From positions 2,999,501-3,063,500 of the forward strand of contig NZ_AP023410.1 in the NCBI RefSeq assembly GCF_000193495.2: DNA of 64,000 nt, read 5' to 3'. Position numbers and translations under genes: made by a program. This DNA is from Acetobacter aceti NBRC 14818. GTDB lineage: Bacteria; Pseudomonadota; Alphaproteobacteria; Acetobacterales; Acetobacteraceae. How positions within the stretch are numbered: the first letter of the stretch is position 1; every line of letters starts with the position of its first letter. The notes beneath the pieces were generated by a model, which was not told the origin of the DNA, did not search any database, and saw only the letters and a program-made list of their open reading frames with translations. Shown in pieces: positions 54,207 to 63,015 of the stretch.

Positions 54207-55466
54207 ATGTCTGTCGAGAAAACCGAAGTCCTGGTGGTGGGAGCCGGACAGGCCGGTATCGCCATGAGCGAGCATCTGCGCAGCTACGGCATCCCGCATG
54301 TCGTGCTGGAACGTAACCGGGTGGCGGAGCGCTGGCGCAGTTGCCGCTGGGATTCCCTCGTGGCGAACGGGCCGGCCTGGCATGACCGCTTTCCTGGTCT
54401 TGCCTTTTCCGAAGACGGTCCGGATGATTTTGTCCCCAAGGAAAGGGTGGCCGACTATCTCGCGGCTTATGCACAGAAGATCGAGGCTCCCGTCCGTTGT
54501 GGCGTGGAAGTCAGGAATGTGCGCCGCAAGCAGGGAGAAACCGGCTTTCACATCGAGACCTCTGAAGGTGTGATCGAAGCCGAATGTGTCGTGGCAGCCA
54601 CAGGTCCTTTCCAGATTCCGGTCATCCCCTCGGTTGTGCCGGAGAGCGAGGGACTGACCCAGATTCACTCGTCCACTTACCGCAATCCGGACCAGATTCC
54701 CGAAGGTGCGGTCCTTGTCATCGGTGCGGGTTCCTCTGGCGCACAGATTGCCGAGGAACTGATGCGCAGTGGCCGGAAGGTCTATCTCTCGGTGGGCCCG
54801 CATGACCGTCCGCCCCGCAGCTATCGCGGTCGTGATTTCGTGTGGTGGCTGGGCGTTCTCAACAAATGGAATGCGGAAGCCACGCCGGGCGTGGAGCACA
54901 CGACCATTGCCGTCAGTGGCGCCAATGGTGGTCACACCATCGATTTCCGCCGCTTTGCCGCAGAGGGCATGACCCTGCTCGGACGCACCGAAAACTTCGT
55001 GGATGGAAAACTGACCTTCGCGCCTGATCTCGCCGGGAATATTGCGAAAGGGGACGCCAACTACCTGTCCCTTCTTGGCGAGGCGGACGCCTATGTCACC
55101 CGCAACGGTCTGGACCTGCCGGAAGAACCGTCGGCGCGTGATTTCCTGCCGGAGCCGGAATGCGTGAAGCATCCCCTGCTTGAGCTGGATCTGAAAAAAG
55201 CGGGCATCAGCACCATCATCTGGGCGACCGGCTTTGGTGTGGATTACAGCTGGCTGAAAGTGGAAGCGCTGGACGAGAATGGCCGTCCTCACCACCAGCG
55301 CGGTGTTTCCTCCGAACCGGGCGTCTATTTCCTTGGCCTGCCCTGGCAGACACGGCGCGGTTCGTCTTTCATTTGGGGCGTATGGCATGACGCAAAATAC
55401 GTCGCGGATCACATTGCCAAGCAGCGCAGCTACATGGCGTACCGTCCGGCAGATGGAACGGCATGA
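54207..55466 (+). CDS. Flavin monooxygenase-like NAD(P)/FAD oxidoreductase
   Basis: 419 residues. The FAD motif VLVVGAGQAGIAMSEHLR is at ~8-25 and the NADPH motif VLVIGAGSSGAQIAEELM at ~170-187; this is the FMO/CzcO architecture. The ATG-type fingerprint appears as IIWATGFGVDYSWLK near 335. It likely hydroxylates the nitrogen-containing substrate of this cluster, or a carbonyl adjacent to nitrogen. CAAGGAGACAGCC precedes the ATG. It is only distantly like the flavoprotein at 26758. Confidence 0.8.
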   Translation: MSVEKTEVLVVGAGQAGIAMSEHLRSYGIPHVVLERNRVAERWRSCRWDSLVANGPAWHDRFPGLAFSEDGPDDFVPKERVADYLAAYAQKIEAPVRCGVEVRNVRRKQGETGFHIETSEGVIEAECVVAATGPFQIPVIPSVVPESEGLTQIHSSTYRNPDQIPEGAVLVIGAGSSGAQIAEELMRSGRKVYLSVGPHDRPPRSYRGRDFVWWLGVLNKWNAEATPGVEHTTIAVSGANGGHTIDFRRFAAEGMTLLGRTENFVDGKLTFAPDLAGNIAKGDANYLSLLGEADAYVTRNGLDLPEEPSARDFLPEPECVKHPLLELDLKKAGISTIIWATGFGVDYSWLKVEALDENGRPHHQRGVSSEPGVYFLGLPWQTRRGSSFIWGVWHDAKYVADHIAKQRSYMAYRPADGTA

Positions 55467-55698
55467 GGACCGGTTGCCCTGATTGCCTCTTTCCCTGCTC
55501 CGAATGGGGTAGGGGGAATCAGATTAACTGAAGCAGAACGTCAGAAATAATTTCTTTTTCTGAAATCCAAAATCGTTTCAAACTCGCAACAGGATCATGC
55601 GGGAAGATGGCAGGAAATTTTTCAGCATTTCCATAGCCACCAGCCCGTTCCCGTTGCGCAGGACCATCCGCACCAGCCCTTACAGGGAGACACAGACC

Positions 55699-56106
55699 AT
55701 GGCCCATATCCGCCTCCGTCCCTTCAACACGAAGGACACTTACCCCGAACAGGCGCTCGACAACGATCTCTGTCAGGCCGTCATCACGCGCAACACGATC
55801 TATCTGCGGGGGCAGGTGCCGCAGGATCTCAACACACGCGAGAATGTCGGCGTGGGCGACCCGATCGCACAGGCCGAGAAGGTGATGGACAACATCGAAC
55901 TGCTGATGACCGAAGCTGGTGGCAAGCTGACCGATATCTGCAAGGTCACGGTCTATCTCACGGACATCCGCTACCGCGAGGCGACCTATCGTGTGCTGGG
56001 CCGTCGTCTCAAGGGCGTCTTCCCGGTTTTCACCGGCCTTGTGGTTGTAGCCCTCGCCCGCCCGGAATGGCTGATCGAAGTCGATGTGATCGCCGAACGC
56101 GAATGA
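55699..56106 (+). CDS. Rid-family protein without the catalytic Arg
   Basis: 135 residues from ATG 55699 (MAHIRLRPFNTKDTYPEQAL). Rid fold with YLRGQVPQDL, AQAEKVMDNIELLMTEAGGKLTDICKVTVYLTDIR and the end WLIEVDVIAER. Aligned by eye with E. coli RidA, Arg105 (in FPARSC) falls on Phe (FPVFTG). It therefore should not act as a normal enamine/imine deaminase and belongs to a divergent Rid group. The open frame to 55597 is not needed. A strong terminator follows at 56119, so it ends its transcript. Confidence 0.85.
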   Translation: MAHIRLRPFNTKDTYPEQALDNDLCQAVITRNTIYLRGQVPQDLNTRENVGVGDPIAQAEKVMDNIELLMTEAGGKLTDICKVTVYLTDIRYREATYRVLGRRLKGVFPVFTGLVVVALARPEWLIEVDVIAERE

Positions 56107-56118
56107 CCTGATGACACG

Positions 56119-56150
56119 CCCCGCCGACCATAGGTGTCGGCGGGGTTTTT
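56119..56150 (+). terminator. Rho-independent terminator after the Rid gene
   Basis: CCCCGCCGAC (56119-56128) pairs perfectly with GTCGGCGGGG (56136-56145) over 7 bases, followed by five T residues. Confidence 0.9.
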
Positions 56151-56227
56151 CTGGCTCTCAATATTACGATTCCGACACAAAAATTCCGACGGGCATGCTC
56201 GCCGACGCCAGAGGAAGGAACCGACCC

Positions 56228-57637
56228 ATGACAGACGCCGCGACGGCACGAGGCCCGGAGTCACGAGGCCCTGAGGCCCATACTATTTACCAGATCCCGC
56301 TCGACCAGCGGCACGGACGCCCGCGCGATCTGTTCACCGTGTGGTTCGGCTCCAACATCATGATGCTGACCATCATCACCGGCGCGCTGGCGACCACAGT
56401 GTTTGGGCTGCCGTTCTGGCCAGCCCTGCTCTCGGCGGTACTGGGCAACATGATCGGTGGCCTGTTCATGGCGCTTCACGCAGCGCAGGGACCGCAGCTT
56501 GGCGTACCACAGATGGTGCAGACACGCGGCCAGTTCGGCTCCATGGGGGCGATGGCGGTCATCTGCCTTGTGGTTGTGATGTATGTCGGCTTCTTCGCCT
56601 CCAACCTCGTGCTGGGCGGTGAGTCCCTGCATACGGTGGTGACGTTCCTGCCCGAAAAGGCCTGCGTCGTCCTGCTTGGCCTCGTAAGCCTCGTGGCTAC
56701 GATCTACGGCCATGATCTGATCCATGCCTACACCCGACTGATGACGGTGGTATCTGGCATCGCTCTGGCGCTGTGTTTCGTGTGGATCCTCTGCGTGAAC
56801 GGCGTTTCATCCGCAACGCTGTCGCACGGCACGTTCACCATGTCAGGCTTCCTTGGCGGCCTGTCCACGGCGGCGCTCTGGCAGATCGCCTACGCGCCCT
56901 ATGTCTCGGACTATTCGCGTTATCTGCCACCCGGCACTGGAAGTCGTCAGGCCTTCATGGCGAGCTACTGGGGTTGCGTGCTCGGTTCGGTCTTCCCCAT
57001 GATTCTTGGAGGTCTGCTCGGCGTGATCGCAGGTGGCGGTGATGTGGTGGCCACGCTGACCACACAAGTCGGTCCGCTGGCGCTGTTCATCGTTCCCGTG
57101 CTGTCTCTGGGTATCGCGTCCACCAACGCGATGAATCTCTATTGCGGCGCGCTCTCGGCCATCACGGTCGTGCAGACCATCATTCCCTCATGGAAAGCAA
57201 CGCATGTCGGACGTGCAGGCACAGCCATCATTCTGGCCAGTCTTTCGCTGCTGATCGCTCTGGGTGCGGAAGCAAACTTCATGGAAGAATATACCAACTT
57301 CATTCTTCTGCTGCTTTACGTCATGGTGCCCTGGACCGCCATCAACCTGGCCGACTTCTATCTGATCCGGCATGGCGAGTATGACGTTCCTTCCTTCTTC
57401 CGCGCTGATGGCGGCATCTATGGCCGCTACTGCTGGCCCGCGCTGATTGCCTACGTCTTCGGCATTCTGATCCAGATCCCTTTTGTCTCGAACGGTCTCT
57501 ACACCGGCCCTGTCGCAAACATGCTTGGTGGTGCTGACATTTCGTGGATCGTGGGACTGATTGTCGTGACAGTGTTCTATATCTGGATGATGCGCAACGA
57601 GCGTCACGCCCAGCCTGTCATGAGTGGAGCTGACTGA
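56228..57637 (+). CDS. NCS1-family purine-cytosine/nucleobase-type permease
   Basis: About 469 residues from ATG 56228, with ~12 membrane helices. GSNIMMLTIITGALATTVFGLPF in helix 1 and PYVSDYSRYLPPGTGSRQAFMASYWG (helix 6 region) match the CodB/PurP branch of NCS1 symporters, which import cytosine, purines or hydantoins. The substrate is unknown; it probably imports what the GMC/M20/flavin enzymes degrade. It starts a new transcript after the terminator and overlaps the GMC gene by one base. Confidence 0.85.
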   Translation: MTDAATARGPESRGPEAHTIYQIPLDQRHGRPRDLFTVWFGSNIMMLTIITGALATTVFGLPFWPALLSAVLGNMIGGLFMALHAAQGPQLGVPQMVQTRGQFGSMGAMAVICLVVVMYVGFFASNLVLGGESLHTVVTFLPEKACVVLLGLVSLVATIYGHDLIHAYTRLMTVVSGIALALCFVWILCVNGVSSATLSHGTFTMSGFLGGLSTAALWQIAYAPYVSDYSRYLPPGTGSRQAFMASYWGCVLGSVFPMILGGLLGVIAGGGDVVATLTTQVGPLALFIVPVLSLGIASTNAMNLYCGALSAITVVQTIIPSWKATHVGRAGTAIILASLSLLIALGAEANFMEEYTNFILLLLYVMVPWTAINLADFYLIRHGEYDVPSFFRADGGIYGRYCWPALIAYVFGILIQIPFVSNGLYTGPVANMLGGADISWIVGLIVVTVFYIWMMRNERHAQPVMSGAD

Positions 57638-59250
57638 TGACCGCACAGAACGATTTCCCGACTGATTATGACTTCATCGTTGTGGGTGGCGGCGCAGCAG
57701 GCTGTGTGCTCGCCAACCGGCTGAGCGCGCGCAGCAATCTGCGTGTGGCGCTACTGGAAGCGGGCGGCCCTGACAACACGCCGCGCATCCATGTGCCTGC
57801 CGGCACCATCTCACTCTACAAAAGCCGAAAATATACCTACCAGTATTACTCCACACCGCAGACGCATCTCGACAACCGCCGCGTCCATGTGCCGCGTGGC
57901 CGGATGCTGGGCGGCTCTTCCTCCATGAACAGCATGATCTACATCCGCGGCGCTCGCTCGGATTATGACGGCTGGGAAGCGATGGGCTGCACCGGCTGGG
58001 ATTATGAGTCGGTGCTGAAATACTTCATGCGCGAGGAAGACAACCACCTTCATCAGGACCCGCATTTTCATGGCACGGGCGGTGAACTGGTGGTGGATCA
58101 GCCGCGTGATCCGCTGGGTGTGTCGCGTCTGTTCATCAAGGCGGCCGAAGAGATTGGGCTGAAAGAAAACACCGATTTCAACGGAGCCCGGCTTGAGGGT
58201 GTTGGCGTCTATGACGTCACGCAGAAGGGTGGCAAGCGTCTCAGCGCCTATCGCGCCTTTGTCGCTCCCGTCCTGTCACGTCCGAACCTGCATGTGCTGA
58301 CAGGGTGTCGTGTGGCTTCGCTTGTGACAGACGGGCGGGAGGTGCAGGGCGTCACCATAGAACGCAACGGAAAGTTCCACGTCCTGCGGGCGCACAAGGA
58401 AACCATCCTTTCGGCGGGGGCCATCGGTTCGCCGCACCTGCTGATGTCGTCAGGCATCGGTAATGCGAAAGAACTGCTGCAATCCGGTGTCCCTGTGGTG
58501 AGCGATCTGCCGGAAGTAGGCCGCAATCTTCAGGATCATATCGATGGGCTGGTAACCATCCGCTCGGATTCAGCCAGCACTCTGGGGTTCTCGCGATCCT
58601 CGCTCGGCTCCGTGCTGCCGGCTCCTTTACAGTTTCTGCTGCGCGGCAAAGGCTGGCTGACCACGAATTATGTGGAGGCCGGAGGTTTCGCCTCCACCCG
58701 TTATGCTGAAGGCGTGCCGGACGTGCAGTTCCACTTCGTGCCGGGCTATCGCAGCCATCGGGGGCGGCTGTTCGAGTGGGGACACGGTTTTGCGCTGCAC
58801 ACCTGCGTACTGCGTCCAAAAAGCCGGGGCAGCATCCGCTTGACACAGGACGGCAGCCGCAATCCGGAGATCGACTTCAATTTCCTTTCCGACGAACGCG
58901 ATGCGCTCGTGCTGCTGGAAGGGGTGAAGCTTGCGCGCCGTATCCTGCGTGCCTCTCCGTTCGACGCCATTCGGGGCAAGGAAATGGCTCCGACCGCCGA
59001 TCTCGAAACAGATGCTCAGCTGATGGACTATCTCCGTGCCTCCGCCAGCACCGTGTTTCATCCTTCGGGCACCTGTCGCATGGGATCGGATGCGGACAGC
59101 GTGGTCACGCCGGAGTTGAAGGTGCGTGGACTGAATGGGCTGCGTGTGGCCGATACGTCCATCATGCCGACGCTTGTTAGCGGGAATACCAACGCGCCGA
59201 CGATGATGATCGGCGACAAGGCTTCCGATATGATCCTTTCGGAGCTTTGA
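57637..59250 (+). CDS. GMC-family FAD oxidoreductase (choline dehydrogenase-like)
   Basis: 537 residues. FAD motif DFIVVGGGAAGCVLANRLS at the N-terminus, GMC signature 1 RMLGGSSSMNSMIYIRGARSDYDGWE, signature 2 GAIGSPHLLMSSGIG, and the active-site His in STVFHPSGTCRMGSD with a C-terminal ADTSIMPTLVSGNTNAPTMMIG. BetA-like enzymes oxidise alcohols to aldehydes or acids. The substrate here is inferred to be an alcohol produced within the same cluster. Its start overlaps the permease stop (TGATG). Confidence 0.88.
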   Translation: MTAQNDFPTDYDFIVVGGGAAGCVLANRLSARSNLRVALLEAGGPDNTPRIHVPAGTISLYKSRKYTYQYYSTPQTHLDNRRVHVPRGRMLGGSSSMNSMIYIRGARSDYDGWEAMGCTGWDYESVLKYFMREEDNHLHQDPHFHGTGGELVVDQPRDPLGVSRLFIKAAEEIGLKENTDFNGARLEGVGVYDVTQKGGKRLSAYRAFVAPVLSRPNLHVLTGCRVASLVTDGREVQGVTIERNGKFHVLRAHKETILSAGAIGSPHLLMSSGIGNAKELLQSGVPVVSDLPEVGRNLQDHIDGLVTIRSDSASTLGFSRSSLGSVLPAPLQFLLRGKGWLTTNYVEAGGFASTRYAEGVPDVQFHFVPGYRSHRGRLFEWGHGFALHTCVLRPKSRGSIRLTQDGSRNPEIDFNFLSDERDALVLLEGVKLARRILRASPFDAIRGKEMAPTADLETDAQLMDYLRASASTVFHPSGTCRMGSDADSVVTPELKVRGLNGLRVADTSIMPTLVSGNTNAPTMMIGDKASDMILSEL

Positions 59251-59251
59251 C

Positions 59252-60412
59252 ATGACCAGTCCGTATGAGCTGCCCGTCCGCGATATCCTTGCGAAGCTGA
59301 TTGCATTTCCTACAATCTGCCGCACGGAAAATGCGGAACTGATCGACTGGGCTGAAGGTTTTCTCCGTGATTTTGGAGCACGCTGCTATCGTGTGTCGGG
59401 CAAGGAGGAGGGGCGGTTCAATCTCTTCGCCAGCATCGGACCCGACACGCCGGACGGCATCGTGCTGTCGGCCCATAGCGATGTGGTGCCGGTGGAGGGA
59501 CAGCCATGGACGACAGATCCCTTTGTCCTGACTGAACGGGATGGAAAGCTTTACGGACGTGGCAGCAGCGACATGAAGGGCTTCCTTGCCTGCATGCTTG
59601 TGGCGGCGCGGTACGCCGCCAGTCAATCCGGGCTGCGCGCACCCTTGCATCTGGCCATTTCCCATGACGAGGAAATCGGTTGTGTGGGCGTGCATTCGAT
59701 GCTCCGTGATCTGGCTGCCCGTGGTTTTCAGGCGCGCGGCTGTGTCATTGGAGAACCAACCGGTCTGCGTGCTGTATCCGGCCACAAGGGCAAGCTTGCG
59801 GCGCGTATTGTGTGTCACGGACTGGCAGCACACTCGGCCAATCCTGATCGCGGTTGCAATGCCATCGGTCTGGCGACAGACATGGTGAAAGTCATTGAAG
59901 CCGTACAGGAAGCACTGAAAGAGACCGGCGCTCGGGACGAGCATTATGAGGTGCCTTACAGCACCATGCAGGTCGGGCTGATCCGGGGGGGAGTGGCGCT
60001 CAACATCGTGCCTGATATGTGCGAGGTCCAGTTTGAGATGCGTCTGCTGCCCGGTGTTGATCCGCAGCCTCTGCTTGACCGGTTGTGTGTGGAGGCGGAC
60101 CGTCTGTGCTCGGAACGACCACATGCCCGCATCGAGATTGAGACCCTCAACACCTATCCCGGTTTGCATACACCGGACGACTCTTCCTTCCTGCACGAGA
60201 TCATGCAGATAACTGGCGACAATGCGCCGTCACGGATTGGTTTTGGAACGGAGGGCGGCCTGTTCAGCGAATATCTGGATATGCCGGTTGTCGTCTGTGG
60301 TCCCGGTTCCATCGATCGCGCTCATAAGGCGGATGAGTTCATTCTGCCGAAAGAGTTACAGGATGGTGTGAAGTTTGTGGAACAGGTTGTGGATATGCTG
60401 GTTCATTCCTGA
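59252..60412 (+). CDS. M20-family deacylase (acetylornithine deacetylase ArgE-like)
   Basis: 386 residues. Metal-site motifs SAHSDVVPVEGQPW, GRGSSDMKGFLA, the catalytic HDEEIGCVG and EPTGLRAVSGHKGKL are present, with a C-terminal FGTEGGLFSE and VVCGPGS. This is the ArgE/DapE type of zinc deacylase. In this catabolic cluster it more likely hydrolyses an N-acyl or carbamoyl intermediate than acetylornithine. It starts one base after the GMC gene stop. It ends the operon NCS1-GMC-M20. Confidence 0.87.
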   Translation: MTSPYELPVRDILAKLIAFPTICRTENAELIDWAEGFLRDFGARCYRVSGKEEGRFNLFASIGPDTPDGIVLSAHSDVVPVEGQPWTTDPFVLTERDGKLYGRGSSDMKGFLACMLVAARYAASQSGLRAPLHLAISHDEEIGCVGVHSMLRDLAARGFQARGCVIGEPTGLRAVSGHKGKLAARIVCHGLAAHSANPDRGCNAIGLATDMVKVIEAVQEALKETGARDEHYEVPYSTMQVGLIRGGVALNIVPDMCEVQFEMRLLPGVDPQPLLDRLCVEADRLCSERPHARIEIETLNTYPGLHTPDDSSFLHEIMQITGDNAPSRIGFGTEGGLFSEYLDMPVVVCGPGSIDRAHKADEFILPKELQDGVKFVEQVVDMLVHS

Positions 60413-60542
60413 AAATCATCGCAGAGAGGGTGGAAAAGCTGATGCTTGTAATCTGGCATGCATAGCACCTCCATCCTTGCGTATATGCACGCCGATTGTA
60501 AAAGGCCATGCGCATGAAGCCACATCAAGTCTCGCAAAGAAT

Positions 60543-60944
60543 TCAGGGGTCCATATTTAACAGCCTGCGCACGCGCTGTGTTTCCATCGCAAGAATATCG
60601 AGCAATTTACGGGCTTCGATCCTGAGCGGAGTCCAGACAGGATCACTCATTGTTTTCAGATGATTTTTCCGAATATTTGTCACGTTTATAATTTCGTCAG
60701 GGATGTTTTCAATATTCTGAAGTAACATTTTTATGCAGCACTTCTGATATAATGTGAGGTATTTTTCTCCCATGGAAAGAGTGTCATATCCATCACTCAG
60801 GGTGTCATTTTTCAACTCCCACGCTACATTGTAATATTGTAGTATTCTGCACTGCTCGATCACATCTTGTGCCAGTATGTCCAAGCAGTAGATGAAAAGC
60901 AGATATCGATTTGCGTAAGCGTCTTCTTCTTCGGAGAGTGTCAT
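60543..60944 (-). CDS. AT-rich orphan protein, unknown
   Basis: 133 residues from ATG 60944, with GAGGTAAG just upstream. Acidic, Tyr/Leu/Ile-rich and predicted all-helical (YANRYLLFIYCLDILAQDVI near the start, RIEARKLLDILAMETQRVRRLLN at the end). Four cysteines. GC content is well below its neighbours, so it may be recently acquired. No domain is recognised; a small AbiV- or HEPN-like fold cannot be ruled out. It is divergent from the LysR gene. Confidence 0.6.
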   Translation of the reverse strand: MTLSEEEDAYANRYLLFIYCLDILAQDVIEQCRILQYYNVAWELKNDTLSDGYDTLSMGEKYLTLYQKCCIKMLLQNIENIPDEIINVTNIRKNHLKTMSDPVWTPLRIEARKLLDILAMETQRVRRLLNMDP

Positions 60945-61181
60945 AAACTTACCTCGCAATTGAAGCTGTGTTTAGTCGTGGATTATACTTATGGAAAATT
61001 AATACTTATTATGATTTCTTGCGATAAAATGTATTAACTTGACATGGAGCCCTGACGGAAAATTTGAAAGATGAAAGCGTAGTATCTTTTACATTTCAAA
61101 GATTCATTTCACTGCGATCTCTGGTAAGCTCCATGCTTCAGGACAGCGGATTTTTCCGCCATATCCGAGGAGTTGCCAAGA
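60945..61181. other. AT-rich divergent promoter region
   Basis: 237 bases between the orphan and the LysR gene, AT-rich at 60970-61080. It probably holds both promoters; no single site is certain. Confidence 0.4.
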
Positions 61182-62099
61182 GTGAAGTTCTCCCTGCGAC
61201 AGATCGAATATTTCGTCGCTACGGCTGAAACCGGTTCCATCGTACAGGCCTCGCGCCAGATCCCCATCTCGCAGCCTGCCATCTCGGCCGCGATCGCGCA
61301 TCTGGAAAGCGTGTTCGGTGTGTCGCTTTTCATCCGTCATCACGCGCAGGGATTATCGCTGACACCGGAAGGGCGCATGGTGTTGCAGGAGGCCCGTGGA
61401 CTTCTTTCTCAGGCACAGGAACTGGGAAGTTCGCTCAATGGTATGTTGGGTCGGGTGCAGGGAGAAGTCATCGTCGGCTGTATGACCACGCTCTTTCCTC
61501 TCCTGGCCCCTGATCTCATTCAGAACTTTTCTGCAACCTACCCGGAAGCCCGGCTACGGGTCATTGCGGGGCACCACGAGGAACTGACGGAAAAACTGCG
61601 GGACGGAGAGGTTTCGGTCATGATCGGTTATAATATGCCGATGCCGCAGGCGATCAGCTTTCAACCGCTTTCCGCGCTTCCACCCTACGTGTTCACATCT
61701 GTCGATCATCCACTCGCAAGGATGGATCATGTTCGGTTGGAGGATCTTGTGGATGAACCCTTTCTTCTGCTCGACCTGCCTTTTTCGCGCGATTACTTCC
61801 TCCAGCTCTTTTCCTCGGCAGGCGTGGCTCCACGCATTGCAGGTCATTATCCCAGCATGGATGTAATACGTAGTCTGGCCGCAAGAGGTGTGGGGTTCGG
61901 GCTGGGAAACGCTCGACCGCGTAATCAGAATGCGCTCGATGACAAGCCTCTGGCTTATCTGGGACTGGAAGATGAGTGTGCGCCGCTGATCTACGGACTT
62001 TTTACCGTAACAGGTCAGCGTATCCCGCTAAGGGTCTCGGCTTTTCTTGATATGTGCGTTGAAACTCTTTCCAACAGGAATCTGCCCGGTACAATATGA
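61182..62099 (+). CDS. LysR-family transcriptional regulator
   Basis: 305 residues. N-terminal HTH (LRQIEYFVATAETGSIVQAS, then RQIPISQPAISAAIAHLESVFG) and a substrate-binding-like effector domain. I chose GTG 61182 because GAGGAG ends nine bases before it; the upstream TTG is too close to it. It lies after the NCS1-GMC-M20 operon and before the convergent amino-acid ABC genes, so its targets are not given by a divergent partner other than the AT-rich orphan. Confidence 0.87.
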   Translation: MKFSLRQIEYFVATAETGSIVQASRQIPISQPAISAAIAHLESVFGVSLFIRHHAQGLSLTPEGRMVLQEARGLLSQAQELGSSLNGMLGRVQGEVIVGCMTTLFPLLAPDLIQNFSATYPEARLRVIAGHHEELTEKLRDGEVSVMIGYNMPMPQAISFQPLSALPPYVFTSVDHPLARMDHVRLEDLVDEPFLLLDLPFSRDYFLQLFSSAGVAPRIAGHYPSMDVIRSLAARGVGFGLGNARPRNQNALDDKPLAYLGLEDECAPLIYGLFTVTGQRIPLRVSAFLDMCVETLSNRNLPGTI

Positions 62100-62256
62100 G
62101 TTTTTTCTGACAAGAGTGCAATTGTCAGCAATCACTACACATCTGGCGGTCGGCTCCGGGAACCGTCAGCTAAGTGAGTGAAGAAAGAAACTGCATTCTG
62201 ATATTAAAGGCATTTTAAAAACATGCGGCACTATCGTGCTGTGTCTGACAACCGAT

Positions 62257-63015
62257 TCAGAACTGGATCATCTGGTCAAGAAATGCCCGGGCGCGTTCTG
62301 TGCGTGGCGCGGTGAAAAACTCCTGTGGAGGGGCCACTTCGAGAATGCTGCCCTTATCCATAAACACGATCCGATCTGCAATACGGCGGGCGAAGCCCAT
62401 TTCATGCGTTACGCAGATGGTTGTGATCTGCTGGGCAGCAAGATCCTCCATGATCGCGACAACCCCGGAAATGGCCTCCGGGTCGAGAGCGGCTGTCGGT
62501 TCATCAAACAGAATGATCTCGGGATTCATGCTCAGCGCGCGGGCGATGGCGACACGTTGCTGCTGCCCACCGGAAAGCTGGATTGGATATTTCCCCGCCT
62601 GCTCGCCAATACCGACCTGCGCCAGATAACGCCGCGCGTCATCCTCCGCCCGTTCCCGTGGAGTGCCTCGAACCAGACGCGGAGCAAGCGTGCAGTTATC
62701 GAGAACAGTCAGATGAGGAAAGAGATTATAGTTCTGGAACACCATGCCCACGCGACCACGTAAGGTAGCAAGGTCGGTTTTGTCGTCGATGACCTGTCCG
62801 TCGATCATCAACGTTCCGCTATCATGTGGCTCAATGCGGTTGAAGCATCGGATGAAAGTCGATTTTCCAGAACCTGAAGGGCCAAGAACAACAATCTTCT
62901 CGCCCTTGTCGATATCGAGACTCAGGCGGTCAAGCGCTAGAAACTCACCGTAAAACTTGCTGAGATTGCGAACGGAGATCCGGATATCCGGGTTGGGTGC
63001 GGTGTCACTGACCAT
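62257..63015 (-). CDS. Polar amino-acid ABC transporter ATPase (GlnQ/HisP family)
   Basis: 252 residues from ATG 63015 (MVSDTAPNPDIRIS). Walker A GPSGSGKSTF, signature LSGGQQQRVAIARAL, Walker B IILFDEPTAALD and THEMGFARRIADRI are intact. The MxFQxYNLFPHLTVLDNC stretch is typical of the polar amino acid family. It overlaps the upstream permease stop by 11 bases, so both are in one operon. The longer frame to 63060 runs inside the permease gene and is rejected. Confidence 0.92.
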   Translation of the reverse strand: MVSDTAPNPDIRISVRNLSKFYGEFLALDRLSLDIDKGEKIVVLGPSGSGKSTFIRCFNRIEPHDSGTLMIDGQVIDDKTDLATLRGRVGMVFQNYNLFPHLTVLDNCTLAPRLVRGTPRERAEDDARRYLAQVGIGEQAGKYPIQLSGGQQQRVAIARALSMNPEIILFDEPTAALDPEAISGVVAIMEDLAAQQITTICVTHEMGFARRIADRIVFMDKGSILEVAPPQEFFTAPRTERARAFLDQMIQF

